From the NCBI GenBank assembly GCA_903843125.1, contig CAIMOR010000254.1:1-64000 (forward strand): a stretch of 64,000 bases of DNA. Reading direction: 5' to 3'. This stretch comes from an uncultured Rhodospirillales bacterium (GTDB lineage: Bacteria; Pseudomonadota; Alphaproteobacteria; Acetobacterales; Acetobacteraceae). Position 1 is the stretch's first letter; the number at the start of each line of letters is the position of its first letter. Below, one piece after another: positions 1-10,027 of this stretch. Both the position numbers and the translations under genes were made by a program. Below the pieces are notes generated by a model. It was not told the DNA's origin, searched no databases, and saw nothing but the letters and a program-made list of their open reading frames with translations.

Positions 1-14
1 CCAGCATCGGCGCC

Positions 15-1361
15 ATGAAGACCATTGCCGATGCCGCCGCCGCCCTCGCCCAGGGGCGGATCTCCGCCCGCTCCCTCGTGGATGCGGCACTCGACCGAAT
101 TGCCGACCCGGCGGGGGAAGGCAGCCGCGCCTTCGTTGCGGTCCATGCGGGCGCTGCCAGGGTCGCCGCCGACGCCATCGACACGTTGCGCCATCACGGT
201 TTGGCGCCCAGCCCGTTGGCCGGCATCCCCGTCACCGTCAAGGACCTGTTCGACGAGAAGGGCCACGTCACGCGCGCCGGCTCCCTGGCGCTGGCCGACG
301 CCACACCGGCCGCGACCAATGCGCTGGTGGTGACCCGGTTGCAGCGGCTCGGCTTCATCGTTGTTGGCCGCACCAACATGGTGGAATTCGCCTTCTCCGG
401 CCTGGGCGTGAACCCGCACTACGGCACGCCGAAAAGCCCGTGGGACCGCGCCACCGGCCGGCTGCCGGGCGGCTCCTCCTCCGGAGCGGCCGTCGCCGCC
501 GCCGACCACATGGGCTTCGGCGGGCTGGGCACCGATACCGGCGGCTCCTGCCGCGTGCCCGCGGCGCTGTGTGGCATTGTCGGCTTCAAGCCCACCGCGA
601 AGCGGGTGCCGCAGGACGGGGTGCTGCCCCTGTCGTTCTCGTTGGACAGCGTCGGGCCGCTGGCCCGCAGCGTGGAATGCTGCCACCTGCTGGACGCCGC
701 CATCTCGGGCAACCCCAACCCGCAGGCGTTGGCGCACCGCAGCGTGGCGGGGCTGCGCTTCGCCGTGCCGCGCGGCACCTTCCTGCTCGACGGCATGGAC
801 GACCATGTCGCCGCCAGCTTCGACCGCGCCCTGGCCAGGCTGAGCGCCGCCGGCGCCCGGATCGAGCTGCTGGACCTGCCGGAGGTCGGCGCCATCCCGG
901 CGTTGAACGCCAGCGGTGGCTTCACCGCGGCCGAATCCTACGCCTGGCACCAGTCGCTGATCGCCCGCAAGCGCGACGAATACGACCCCAACATCCTGGC
1001 CCGCATCATGCGCGGCGAGAAGATGACGGCCGCCGACTACGTCAAGGTGCTGCAGGGCCGCCAGCGGATCTGCGCCGCCGTGGCCCGCCGCACCAGCGCG
1101 TTCGACGCGCTGCTGATGCCGACCTGCCCGATCATCCCCCCTGCCATCGCCGAGGTGAGCGAGCCCGGCGAGTACAACCGCATCAACATGCTGCTGCTGC
1201 GCAACACCGCCGTGGGCAACTTCCTCGACCGCTGTTCCATCAGCTTGCCCTGCCAGGAAGCCGGCACCGCGCCGGTCGGGCTGATGCTGACCGGCGAACA
1301 CGGCGCCGACGAGGCGCTGTTCCAAAGCGCCGCTGCTGTCGAGGCTGCGCTGGCGGCTTGA
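15..1361 (+). CDS. Amidase signature family protein
   Basis: 448 aa ORF with amidase-signature motif GGSSSGAAVAAADHMGFGGLGTDTGGSCRVPAALCGIVGFKPT. Confidence 0.93.
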   Translation: MKTIADAAAALAQGRISARSLVDAALDRIADPAGEGSRAFVAVHAGAARVAADAIDTLRHHGLAPSPLAGIPVTVKDLFDEKGHVTRAGSLALADATPAATNALVVTRLQRLGFIVVGRTNMVEFAFSGLGVNPHYGTPKSPWDRATGRLPGGSSSGAAVAAADHMGFGGLGTDTGGSCRVPAALCGIVGFKPTAKRVPQDGVLPLSFSLDSVGPLARSVECCHLLDAAISGNPNPQALAHRSVAGLRFAVPRGTFLLDGMDDHVAASFDRALARLSAAGARIELLDLPEVGAIPALNASGGFTAAESYAWHQSLIARKRDEYDPNILARIMRGEKMTAADYVKVLQGRQRICAAVARRTSAFDALLMPTCPIIPPAIAEVSEPGEYNRINMLLLRNTAVGNFLDRCSISLPCQEAGTAPVGLMLTGEHGADEALFQSAAAVEAALAA

Positions 1362-1478
1362 CCGTGCTGCCTCGACTGCGTGCGTCTTGAGGAAGGCATT
1401 TCCCTCCGCCTGCCAAAGGCCGCAAGGCCTCTGGACAGCAGCACGCTGAGATGGGCGTCGCCCCGCTCGCGTAGGGCC

Positions 1479-2351
1479 CTACGCCCCCGGCACCAGCTCC
1501 GCGCGCTTGCCCAGCAGCCATTCCGCCGCCTGCATCCGCGTGCCGTGCCAGATGTAGGGTGTGGCGACAACCTGACGCATGATGTCATCGAACACCCAGG
1601 CACCGGCCGGGCGGCCATAGACATGGGTATGGATCGTCACGTCCATCAGCACGGGCTGGGTCTCGCGGTGCAGCAGCGCGCTGAAGGCGTCCTCGAATTG
1701 CTGCAGCATGGCGCGGGCGTTGTTGCCGTAGCGGATGCTGCTCGGCAGGTCGTTGACGTCCATGGTCAACGAGATTCGCACGATCTCGCGCCCCCCTGCC
1801 GTCTCCAGGTACGGCATGTCGTCGTCGTTGCAGTCGCCATCGTGCAGGTAGCCGGCCTCGGCCAGCAGCGCGGTATGGCCGGGGCTGCCGGTGCCACGCG
1901 GACTGATCCAGCCGCGCGGCGCCGCCCCGGTCACGTCCGCGATCAGGCCGGTGGTGCGCTTGATGTTCTCGCGCTGCCCGGCCTCGTCCAGGTACACCGG
2001 GATCACGTCCATGCCGTAGGAATGCGCCACCACCTCATGCCCGCCGGCATGGATCGCGCGCACGGTGTCCGGCCACAGCTTGGCCAGCACGCCATTGGTC
2101 ATCACGCTGGTCTTCACGCCGTTGCGCGCCGCCACCTCCAGCGCCCGCCAGATGCCGCGCACCGCGCCGTACTTGCCCCAGCTGGCGGCATTGGCGTCGA
2201 AGAAGCCTGGCTTCAGCGGGTTGCCCATGGGGCCGATGCCGGGCACCTGGCCTTCGGACCAGCCCTCATAGGCGATGTTGAAGATGACGCCGACGCGCGC
2301 GCCGCCGGGCCAGCGAAAACCCGTTCCCGTCCGCAGGATGCTCAAGCCCAT
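1479..2351 (-). CDS. Polysaccharide deacetylase family protein
   Basis: Translation from MGLSILRTGTGFRWPGGARVGVIFNI; GHEVVAHSYGMD, RGWISPRGTGSPGHT motifs; ATG at 2351 overlaps the upstream MFS stop. Confidence 0.85.
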   Translation of the reverse strand: MGLSILRTGTGFRWPGGARVGVIFNIAYEGWSEGQVPGIGPMGNPLKPGFFDANAASWGKYGAVRGIWRALEVAARNGVKTSVMTNGVLAKLWPDTVRAIHAGGHEVVAHSYGMDVIPVYLDEAGQRENIKRTTGLIADVTGAAPRGWISPRGTGSPGHTALLAEAGYLHDGDCNDDDMPYLETAGGREIVRISLTMDVNDLPSSIRYGNNARAMLQQFEDAFSALLHRETQPVLMDVTIHTHVYGRPAGAWVFDDIMRQVVATPYIWHGTRMQAAEWLLGKRAELVPGA

Positions 2352-3490
2352 CTCCTCCTGATCGCCAGCGCCAATACCAGGGCCGTCGCCACCAGCGCCA
2401 GCCATAGCCCCAGCAGGGCCGCGCCGCGGCCGAAGTGGTCCATGGCCAGGCCGACCAGCGCCGGCACCCCGCCGAAGCCCAGATGGGCCACGACGAAATA
2501 CCCGGCCGTGGCGCGCGCCCTTTCCGGCCCGGCCGCTTCCGCCGCCGCCGCCAGGCCGCCCAGGTAGACCAGGCCATAGGTTGCCGCCCCGGTCAGCACC
2601 GCGCCCAGCGGCAGCGGCCAGAGCAAACCGAAGGCGGTGCCCCAGAACACCAGGCCGGCCCCGACGCAGAGGCAACCCAACCCGGCCAGAACCGACCGGC
2701 GCGGGGTGACCCGCCGCAGCAGGAGTTGCAGGCCGGCACCGGTCAGCATCATGGCACAGGCGGTCCAGGGGCCGGCGCCAGGGTAGCCCTGTGCGGCCAG
2801 CGCCGCCGGCACCGCCGTCAGCAGCGTGCCGGTGACGCCCCAGGCCGGGACGATCGCCAGCGTCGTCGCCAGCGTGCCACGCGGAAAGGCCGGCAAACGC
2901 AGCCGGGCACCACGCGGGGCGGCCAGCGTCTCGGGCAGCAACGCCACCGGCCAGGCCAGCAGCGCCAGCACCGCCAGATGCAGCGGAAAGGTGAACGGCA
3001 GCATGTCGCCGGGGTACCAAAGCAGGGCCAGCATGGTCGCCAGGCCGCCCAGCCCGAAACCGCCGGCGGTGCCTACCGCCACCACGGCGGCACCGCGGCG
3101 CGCCGCTTCCGGCGAACCGCCGGCCAGTTCCGCCGCCCAGGTGGCGCCGGCGGCGGTGATGCAGCCCATCGCCAGGCCCTGGAACATCCGCGCCAGTGCC
3201 AGGCCGGGCACGCTGGGCTCCAGCGCCAGCACCAGCGTGGAGCAGCCGGCCAGCACCATGCCCACGAGGACCACGGGGCGGCGGCCAATGCGGTCCGGCA
3301 GCGGCCCCAGGAAAGGGGAGCTCAACATATGGGTCAGCGCGTAGCAGCCGAAGGCCAGCGCCAGCGCGCCGGCACCGTAGCCGCCACGGGCGGCATAGGC
3401 CACGTAGAGCGGCAGCGGCACTGTCGTGGAGAGCCCGGCGCTGCCCACGGCAGCGCCGACCAGCCAGGCCCGGCGTCGGGGCAAGCTCAA
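2342..3490 (-). CDS. MFS transporter
   Basis: 382 aa hydrophobic protein with MFS motif (GPLPDRIGRRPVVL). Confidence 0.9.
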   Translation of the reverse strand: MSLPRRRAWLVGAAVGSAGLSTTVPLPLYVAYAARGGYGAGALALAFGCYALTHMLSSPFLGPLPDRIGRRPVVLVGMVLAGCSTLVLALEPSVPGLALARMFQGLAMGCITAAGATWAAELAGGSPEAARRGAAVVAVGTAGGFGLGGLATMLALLWYPGDMLPFTFPLHLAVLALLAWPVALLPETLAAPRGARLRLPAFPRGTLATTLAIVPAWGVTGTLLTAVPAALAAQGYPGAGPWTACAMMLTGAGLQLLLRRVTPRRSVLAGLGCLCVGAGLVFWGTAFGLLWPLPLGAVLTGAATYGLVYLGGLAAAAEAAGPERARATAGYFVVAHLGFGGVPALVGLAMDHFGRGAALLGLWLALVATALVLALAIRRRWA

Positions 3491-3690
3491 TCCGCCATGG
3501 CAGGCTGCTGGGCATGGCCATCAAGGTGGAACTGGCCCCGCCGCGCCATGGCAAAGGGCGCGCTGCCCGCCCGGGCGCAACGGAAAGCACGGCCGGCTGG
3601 CATCCTGACCCTCCCAAGAAGCCCGGCAGTCAAGCAGCGTGGCGGCGGCAGGACAACCGGCCCCGGCACGCCGCCGCGTGCGCCGCGGCG

Positions 3691-4113
3691 TCAGGCCCGG
3701 GCGAGCCCGACTGCTGCCGGTAGCCGAGCGGCCAGCGCGCCGGCACCCAGCCCGGCTTGCGCCACCAGTGCTGCGGCCCAGAAGGCCGGAAACTCCCAGC
3801 CACCGCCCGGAGCGTTGAATACCCAGCCATTCGGCGCATGCTGCGCGACGGCGCCGAGCAGGATCAGCAGCGCACCCAGGCTGACCCAGCGCACGCCGAC
3901 GCCGGCCAGCAGCGCAAGCCCGGCCAGAACCTCGGCGAAGGCCACCACGGCGCCGAGCACCGGCGGATAACCAATGGAGGCGAAGTAGCCCATCGTGCCG
4001 GCCAGGCCGAAGGTGCCCAGCTTCAGCACGGCGCCATGGGCCAGCAGCGCCAGGCCGTTGGTCAGCCGCAGCACGGCGACGGCATAGGGGGTGGTGACGG
4101 TCTCGTTCAGCAT
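3691..4113 (-). CDS. DoxX family membrane protein
   Basis: 140 aa, LRLTNGLALLAHGAVLKLGTFGLAGTMGYFASIG typical of DoxX. Confidence 0.85.
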   Translation of the reverse strand: MLNETVTTPYAVAVLRLTNGLALLAHGAVLKLGTFGLAGTMGYFASIGYPPVLGAVVAFAEVLAGLALLAGVGVRWVSLGALLILLGAVAQHAPNGWVFNAPGGGWEFPAFWAAALVAQAGLGAGALAARLPAAVGLARA

Positions 4114-4196
4114 CGGTGTTGCTCCGGTTGGCGGTTATGCGTCGCCGCGGAAGCTGCGCCCGGCCGCGCCGGCCTTCCAACGCAGGGTGGTAACGG

Positions 4197-4221
4197 CCAT
4201 CATCACCGACGTGAATGATGG
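4197..4221. promoter_or_regulatory. Putative LysR-type (T-N11-A) operator in DoxX/LysR divergent region
   Basis: Dyad CCATCAT-N11-ATGATGG read directly; next to the LysR-family ATG at 4231. Confidence 0.6.
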
Positions 4222-4230
4222 GCCTTCGGC

Positions 4231-5157
4231 ATGACCGATCTTTCGAGCCTCGACCTCAACCTGCTGCGGGTGTTCGACGCGGTGGCGCGGGAACGCCATG
4301 TCACCCGGGCGGCGCAGCGGCTGAACCTGTCGCAGCCGGCTGTCTCCAACGCCCTGGGCCGGCTGCGCGCGGCGCTCGGGGATGAGCTGTTCCTGCGTCG
4401 CCCGGGCGGCGTCGAGCCGACCGAGCTGGCGCTTTCCCTGGCAACGCCGATCGCCGAGATGCTCGACCGGCTGCGCGAGACCCTGGCGGCCCAAGCGCCT
4501 TGGGTCCCGGCCCAGGCCGAGCGCACCTTTACCCTCGGGCTGTCGGAATATGCCGAGGCGGTGCTCGCCCCGCCGCTGGTGCAGCATGTGGTGCGGGCTG
4601 CGCCTGGCGTGCTGCTCGCCCTTCGCCACGCCGACCGCACCAACTGGGAAGCCCTGCTCAGCAGCGGGGAGGCGCAGCTCGCGGTGGGCATGCTGCCGGA
4701 GCCGCCCGCGCTCTACACCCGGTTGCGGCTGCTGCCGGAAGCCTTCTGCACCCTGATGCGCCCGGGCCACCCGCTGGCCGAGGGCGAGCTGACGCCCGAG
4801 CGCTTCATCGGCGGCCTGCACATCCTGCATTCGCCGAACGGGTCGCGCAGCGGCGCGATGGATGTGGCGCTGGCCGAGCAGGGCCTGAGCCGCCGGCTGG
4901 GCGTGGTGGTGGCGCATCTGTCGGCGGTGCCGGCCATTCTCGCCGGGACCGACATGATCATCACGCTCTCCGCCCGCCTGGCGCACCAGTTGGCCACCGC
5001 GCATGGGCTGGTGGTGCGCTGCCCGCCGGTGCCGGTGCGCCACACGCGACTTTCCCTGGTGTTCCACCGCCGGTTCGAGGCCGATGCCGGCCACGCCTGG
5101 CTGCGCCAGCTGTTCCTGGCGCTGGCGCGGCAGGTGCCGGCCGCGGTGCCGGGCTGA
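4231..5157 (+). CDS. LysR family transcriptional regulator
   Basis: N-terminal LTTR HTH: LDLNLLRVFDAVARERHVTRAAQRLNLSQPAVSNALGRLR. Confidence 0.95.
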   Translation: MTDLSSLDLNLLRVFDAVARERHVTRAAQRLNLSQPAVSNALGRLRAALGDELFLRRPGGVEPTELALSLATPIAEMLDRLRETLAAQAPWVPAQAERTFTLGLSEYAEAVLAPPLVQHVVRAAPGVLLALRHADRTNWEALLSSGEAQLAVGMLPEPPALYTRLRLLPEAFCTLMRPGHPLAEGELTPERFIGGLHILHSPNGSRSGAMDVALAEQGLSRRLGVVVAHLSAVPAILAGTDMIITLSARLAHQLATAHGLVVRCPPVPVRHTRLSLVFHRRFEADAGHAWLRQLFLALARQVPAAVPG

Positions 5158-5160
5158 CCC

Positions 5161-5913
5161 TCAGTTGGCCCCGGGGTCGTCCAGCACGTCCGGGTTGTTG
5201 CTCTCGGCCCGGGTCCGGCCCAGCTGGCCGTCGCGGTACTGGCCGTAGACGCTGCGCAGGCGGGCGTAGAAGTCCAGGCTGCCCTTCCGCAGCTCGTCCA
5301 GCGCCTCGATGTTCTGCTCGCGCTCGTCCAGGCCGCTGACCGCACCGCGGCCGATATTGGCGTAGATCGGCAGGAACCAGCTGATCGGGTTGAGGAAGCC
5401 ATTGGCCACCGTGCCGACGAAGTCGCGCGGGTTGGACGGCCCGAGGATGGGGACCATCAGGTAGGGACCGTCCGGAATGCCCCAGCTGTACAGCGTCTGG
5501 CCGAAGTCGCGCTGCTGCCGCGGCGTGCCGGCCAGGTCCGTTGCCACGTCCCAGAAGCCGGCACCGCCCAGCGTGCTGTTCAGCGTGAACCGCACCGCGA
5601 TGTCGCCGGCATCCTCCAGCCTGCCCTGCAGCAGGTTGTTCGCCAGCACGGTCGGTTCCTCGATATTGTTGAGGAAGTTGCGGATGCGGGTACGCGGCCA
5701 GGGGCCAAGCACGTCCCGGTAGGCCACCGCCGCGGGGCGCAGCACCGCGTCGTCGATCCGCAGGTTGACGTCCAGAACCTGCCGGTTCAGACGCTCATAG
5801 GGGTCGTTCGGGTCGGTAGCGGTGCCCGCCACGGCAGGCTGTCCGGTGCCGTCGGCACAGCCAGCAAGCAGGCCGAGCAGCAGGGCGGCGAAGGCGAGGG
5901 GGTATCGGGGCAT
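5161..5913 (-). CDS. mlaA: MlaA/VacJ family lipoprotein
   Basis: Lipobox LLAGCADG; NDPYERLNRQVLDVNLRIDDAVLRPAAVAYR, RFTLNSTLGGAGFWDVA typical of MlaA; ATG at 5913 preferred over GTG at 5931. Confidence 0.9.
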   Translation of the reverse strand: MPRYPLAFAALLLGLLAGCADGTGQPAVAGTATDPNDPYERLNRQVLDVNLRIDDAVLRPAAVAYRDVLGPWPRTRIRNFLNNIEEPTVLANNLLQGRLEDAGDIAVRFTLNSTLGGAGFWDVATDLAGTPRQQRDFGQTLYSWGIPDGPYLMVPILGPSNPRDFVGTVANGFLNPISWFLPIYANIGRGAVSGLDEREQNIEALDELRKGSLDFYARLRSVYGQYRDGQLGRTRAESNNPDVLDDPGAN

Positions 5914-6017
5914 GCGGGGCGGGGGATCCACTGTGAACTTGCCGAAGCCTACCCGACAGTGATGAACGAGGCGATGCGGAAACGCCGGCGACGTTACGCC
6001 AACCTGTCGGTCTTGCC

Positions 6018-7151
6018 GTGCTGACCCTCGTGCTCGCGACCGTTTGTGCCGGCCTGGCCCTGGCCGGCCTCGCCTCCGCCCTGCTCGCCGCCGGCGCGGT
6101 GCGGCGGTTCGCCCGGCAGCCGCGCCCTGCAGGCCCGGCGCTGGCCGCCAGCGTCCTGAAGCCGCTGCATGGCGGCGCCCCGGGGCTGCAGGGGTGGCTG
6201 GAGGCGACGCTGCGCCAGGTCCATGCCGCGCCGATGCAGGTGCTGTTCGGAGTCGGCCGGGCGGATGACGGGGCCATTCCTGCGGCCCGCGCCGCCATGG
6301 CCGCCTGCCCCGGCGTGGACGCCACCCTGGTGCAGGATGCCACGCTGCATGGCGCCAACCGCAAGGTGGGCAACCTGATGAACCTGGCGCCCCACATGGC
6401 CCACGAGGTGGTGGTGATCGCCGATGCGGACATGCGGGTGCCGCCGGACTGGCTGACCATTGTCACCGCCACCCTGGCCCAGCCGGATATCGGATTGGTA
6501 ACCTGCCTCTATCGCGGCGTGCCCGCGGTGCCCGGGCTGTGGGCGCGGCTGGCCGGGCTCGGCATCGACTGGCATTTCCTGCCCAACGCCATCCTGGGCG
6601 AGAGCCTGGGCAAGGCCCGCGGCTGCTACGGCGCCACCATGGCGCTGCGGCGGGAAACCCTGGCGGCGCTCGGCGGGTTGGCGGCGCTGAAGGACCTGCT
6701 GGCCGACGACCATGCCCTCGGCGAAGCGGTGCGCCGCCTGGGCCTCAGGGTTGCCGTGGCCCCGGTGCTGCCGGACCACATGATGGACGAAGCCAGCCTT
6801 GGCGCCCTGTGGGGGCATGAGCTGCGCTGGGCGCGCACGGTGCGGTCGTTGAACCCGGCCGGCTACCTTGGGCTGGCGTTGACCCACCCGCTGCCCTGGG
6901 CGCTGGCCTGCTGGGCACTGGCCGATTGGGGGTGGGTGGTGGCGCTGGCGGTGCTGGCGGCGCGCGGCTGGCTGGCCTGGTCAGTCGACCAAATGCTTTG
7001 CATATCGGCAACACTGCCAAGATTAGTGCTTCTGCCCCTGCGCGACGCGCTGTCTTTCGCTATATGGGCGGTTGGACTGGCTCGCGGCACGGTGACGTGG
7101 CAGGGCCGACGCTACCGCATGCGGCCCGATGGCAGCATGTCCGAAGCCTGA
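6018..7151 (+). CDS. hpnI: Hopanoid biosynthesis glycosyltransferase HpnI
   Basis: GT2-like ceramide-glucosyltransferase-type protein (SVLKPLHGGAPGLQ, IADADMRVPPDW) directly upstream of hpnJ; GTG start. Confidence 0.88.
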   Translation: MLTLVLATVCAGLALAGLASALLAAGAVRRFARQPRPAGPALAASVLKPLHGGAPGLQGWLEATLRQVHAAPMQVLFGVGRADDGAIPAARAAMAACPGVDATLVQDATLHGANRKVGNLMNLAPHMAHEVVVIADADMRVPPDWLTIVTATLAQPDIGLVTCLYRGVPAVPGLWARLAGLGIDWHFLPNAILGESLGKARGCYGATMALRRETLAALGGLAALKDLLADDHALGEAVRRLGLRVAVAPVLPDHMMDEASLGALWGHELRWARTVRSLNPAGYLGLALTHPLPWALACWALADWGWVVALAVLAARGWLAWSVDQMLCISATLPRLVLLPLRDALSFAIWAVGLARGTVTWQGRRYRMRPDGSMSEA

Positions 7152-7172
7152 TCTGACAAGGGGTTCCTTGAC

Positions 7173-8600
7173 GTGACAATGCGCACCATGTTCCTGCAAG
7201 CCCCTTCCTTCGATGGCTTCGACGGCGGCGCCGGCTCCCGCTATCAGGCAAAGCGCGAGATCCGCAGCTACTGGTTCCCGACCTGGCTGGCCCAGCCGGC
7301 CGCCTTGATCGAGAACAGCAAGCTGATCGACGCGCCGCCGCACAAGACCACGCTGGCCGACGTGACCGGGCAGGCCAAGGACTTCGACCTGGCGGTGCTG
7401 CACACCTCCACCCCCAGCTTCGCGTCGGACGTGAAGGTGGCCGAGGCGATGAAGGCGGCGAACCCGAACCTCAAGATCGGCATGATCGGCGCCAAGGTGG
7501 CGGTGCAGGCGCAGGAAAGCCTGCGCGACGCCCCGGTGATCGACTTCGTTGCCCGCAACGAGTTCGACTTCACCATCAAGGACGTGGCGGACGACGTCTC
7601 CTGGGCCAGCATCAAGGGCCTCAGCTACCGCAACTCGGAGGGCGTGATCGTCCACAATGCCGAGCGCCCGGTGCTGGAGAACATGGACCTGCTGCCGCCG
7701 GTTAGCCCGGTCTACAAGCGCGACCTGGATTGGCAGAAGTACTTCATCGGCTACCTGAAGCACCCCTACGTCAGCATCTACACCGGCCGCGGCTGCAAAA
7801 GCCGCTGCACCTTCTGCCTGTGGCCGCAGACGGTGGGCGGGCACAATTACCGCACCCGCTCGGTGGGGCATGTGATCGAGGAAGTGAAATACATCCTCAA
7901 GGCCTTCCCCGAGATGAAGGAGTTGTTTTTCGACGACGACACCTTCACCGACAACCTGCCGCGCGCCGAGGCGATTGCGGTTGAACTCGGCAAGCTCGGC
8001 GTTACCTGGTCCTGCAATGCCAAGGCGAACGTGCCCTACGAATCGCTGAAGAAGATGCGCGACGGCGGCCTGCGCCTGCTGCTGGTGGGCTATGAGAGCG
8101 GCAACCAGCAGATCCTGCACAACATCAAGAAGGGCATGCGGATCGAGGTCGCCCGCAAGTTCACCAAGGACTGCCACGACCTGGGCATCGCCATCCACGG
8201 CACCTTCATCCTGGGCTTGCCCGGCGAAACCACCGAGACCATCCAAGAGACAATAAAATTCGCGATCGAGACCAACCCGCACACCATCCAGGTCTCGCTC
8301 GCGGCGCCCTACCCCGGCACCTTCCTGTGGGACCAGGCCAGCCGCGAGGGCTGGCTGGACACCGAGCACACGGAATACGTGGACGCGCACGGCGTGCAGA
8401 TCGCCCCGCTGCACTACCCGCACCTGAGCCACACCGAGATTTTCACCAGCGTCGAAGAGTTCTACAAGAAGTTCTATTTCCGCGTGCCGAAGATCGCCTC
8501 GATCTGTGGCGAGATGGTGCGCGACCGCCAGATGCTGGTGCGCCGCCTGCGCGAAGGCGTCGAGTTCTTCCACTTCCTGCGTGAGCGCAAGGCGGCCTGA
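7173..8600 (+). CDS. hpnJ: Hopanoid biosynthesis radical SAM protein HpnJ
   Basis: Radical SAM motif GRGCKSRCTFCLWPQTVGGHNYRTRS; MRTMFLQAPSFDGFDGGAGSRYQAKREIRSYWFPTWLAQPAALI is HpnJ-like. Confidence 0.93.
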   Translation: MTMRTMFLQAPSFDGFDGGAGSRYQAKREIRSYWFPTWLAQPAALIENSKLIDAPPHKTTLADVTGQAKDFDLAVLHTSTPSFASDVKVAEAMKAANPNLKIGMIGAKVAVQAQESLRDAPVIDFVARNEFDFTIKDVADDVSWASIKGLSYRNSEGVIVHNAERPVLENMDLLPPVSPVYKRDLDWQKYFIGYLKHPYVSIYTGRGCKSRCTFCLWPQTVGGHNYRTRSVGHVIEEVKYILKAFPEMKELFFDDDTFTDNLPRAEAIAVELGKLGVTWSCNAKANVPYESLKKMRDGGLRLLLVGYESGNQQILHNIKKGMRIEVARKFTKDCHDLGIAIHGTFILGLPGETTETIQETIKFAIETNPHTIQVSLAAPYPGTFLWDQASREGWLDTEHTEYVDAHGVQIAPLHYPHLSHTEIFTSVEEFYKKFYFRVPKIASICGEMVRDRQMLVRRLREGVEFFHFLRERKAA

Positions 8601-8609
8601 AGGCCGGCC

Positions 8610-9170
8610 ATGGCGAAGCGATACCCCTGCCTGGATGAGGCCCTGACCGGCTTCATCGCCCGGCAGGGCATCTTCTTCACCGCCACCGCCACGGCGGCAA
8701 GCCGGGTCAACCTCTCGCCGCGGGAAGGCTCGGCGCTGCGCGTGCTGGGGCCGAACGCCGCCTGCTACCTGGACCAGACCGGCAGCGGCGCGGAAACCGC
8801 GGCGCACCTGCACGCGGATGGCCGCATGACCATCATGTTCTGCGCCTTCCAGGGGCCGCCGATGATCCTGCGGCTCTATGGCCGTGGCACCTGCCTGCCG
8901 CGCGGCGGGGCCGACTACGCCGCCCTGCTGGCCAGCCACTACGCCGGCGACGAACCGCCCGGCGCCCGGCAGATCGTCCGGCTGGACTTCGACCTGGTGC
9001 AGACCTCCTGCGGTTATGGCGTGCCGCTGTTCGAGCCGCAGGGCGAGCGCGACAACCTGCGGCGCTGGGCCGTCGCCAAGGGCGAGGACGGCCTGGGGGC
9101 TTACCGCGCCGAGAAGAACGCCCGCAGCATCGACGGCCTGCCGACCCTGCTGCCCGGGACCGAAGCCTGA
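8610..9170 (+). CDS. Pyridoxamine 5'-phosphate oxidase-related (split-barrel) protein
   Basis: 186 aa; FIARQGIFFTATATAASRVNLSPREG, DGRMTIMFCAFQGPPMILRLYGRG. Confidence 0.8.
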   Translation: MAKRYPCLDEALTGFIARQGIFFTATATAASRVNLSPREGSALRVLGPNAACYLDQTGSGAETAAHLHADGRMTIMFCAFQGPPMILRLYGRGTCLPRGGADYAALLASHYAGDEPPGARQIVRLDFDLVQTSCGYGVPLFEPQGERDNLRRWAVAKGEDGLGAYRAEKNARSIDGLPTLLPGTEA

Positions 9171-9174
9171 GGCC

Positions 9175-10008
9175 ATGCGCCGCCTGATCTTCAACGCCGA
9201 CGACCTCGGCCTCTCGCCGCAGGTCAACGCGGCGGTGGAGCAGGCGCACCGCGAGGGCGTGCTGACCGCCGCCAGCCTGATGGTCGGCGAACCCGCCCTG
9301 GCCGAGGGCGTCGCCATCGCCCGGCGCAACCCGGCGCTCGCCATCGGCCTGCACCTGACCCTGACCGATGGCACGCCCACCCTGCCGCCCGAGCGCATCC
9401 CCGCCCTCACCCAGCCCAACGGCCGCTTCCGCGACGACATGGCCGGGCTTGGCCTGACGCTCGCCCTCAGCCCCGCCGCCCGGGCGCAGCTCCGGGCCGA
9501 AATCGCCGCCCAATTCGCCGCCTTCGCCGGCACCGGCCTGCCCTGCGACCACCTGAACGCCCACAAGCACTATCACCTGCACCCCATCATCGCTGCCATC
9601 GCCTTCCGGGAAGCCGCCCGCCACGGGGTCAAGGCGGTGCGCATCCCGTGGGAGCCACCGGCGCTGATCCACGCCGTGGAGCCCGCCGCCGCCACCCAGC
9701 CGCGCGCGCTCTACCCCTTCACCGCGCTGCTCCGCCGGCTGGCGGCCCGCCATGGGCTGCGCGCGCCGGACCGCGTGGTCGGCCTGGCCTGGTCCGGCGC
9801 CTTCACCGCGCAGCGCCTGGCCGCCGTGCTGCCGCACATTCCGCCCGGCGTCACCGAGGTCTACCTGCACCCGGCGACCGCGGACGGCTTCCCGGGAGAG
9901 GCGCCAGGCTACCGCTATGCCGAGGAGCTGGCAGCGCTGCTGGACCCCGCCGTGCGCACCGCCCTGGGCAACACGGCAACGGCCGGCTACACCGCCGCCC
10001 TGAGATGA
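9175..10008 (+). CDS. hpnK: Hopanoid biosynthesis deacetylase HpnK (YdjC-like)
   Basis: MRRLIFNADDLGLSPQVNAAVEQAHREGVLTAASLMVG; DHLNAHKHYHLHP; in-frame ATG at 9175 within longer ORF. Confidence 0.9.
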   Translation: MRRLIFNADDLGLSPQVNAAVEQAHREGVLTAASLMVGEPALAEGVAIARRNPALAIGLHLTLTDGTPTLPPERIPALTQPNGRFRDDMAGLGLTLALSPAARAQLRAEIAAQFAAFAGTGLPCDHLNAHKHYHLHPIIAAIAFREAARHGVKAVRIPWEPPALIHAVEPAAATQPRALYPFTALLRRLAARHGLRAPDRVVGLAWSGAFTAQRLAAVLPHIPPGVTEVYLHPATADGFPGEAPGYRYAEELAALLDPAVRTALGNTATAGYTAALR

Positions 10009-10027
10009 GCCGCGCGCCCCGCCAGCC

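Noticed and set aside
7023-9566. 847-aa minus-strand ORF opposite hpnJ/PNPOx/hpnK
   Set aside because: Antisense shadow ORF of high-GC coding DNA; the plus-strand frames carry clear family motifs
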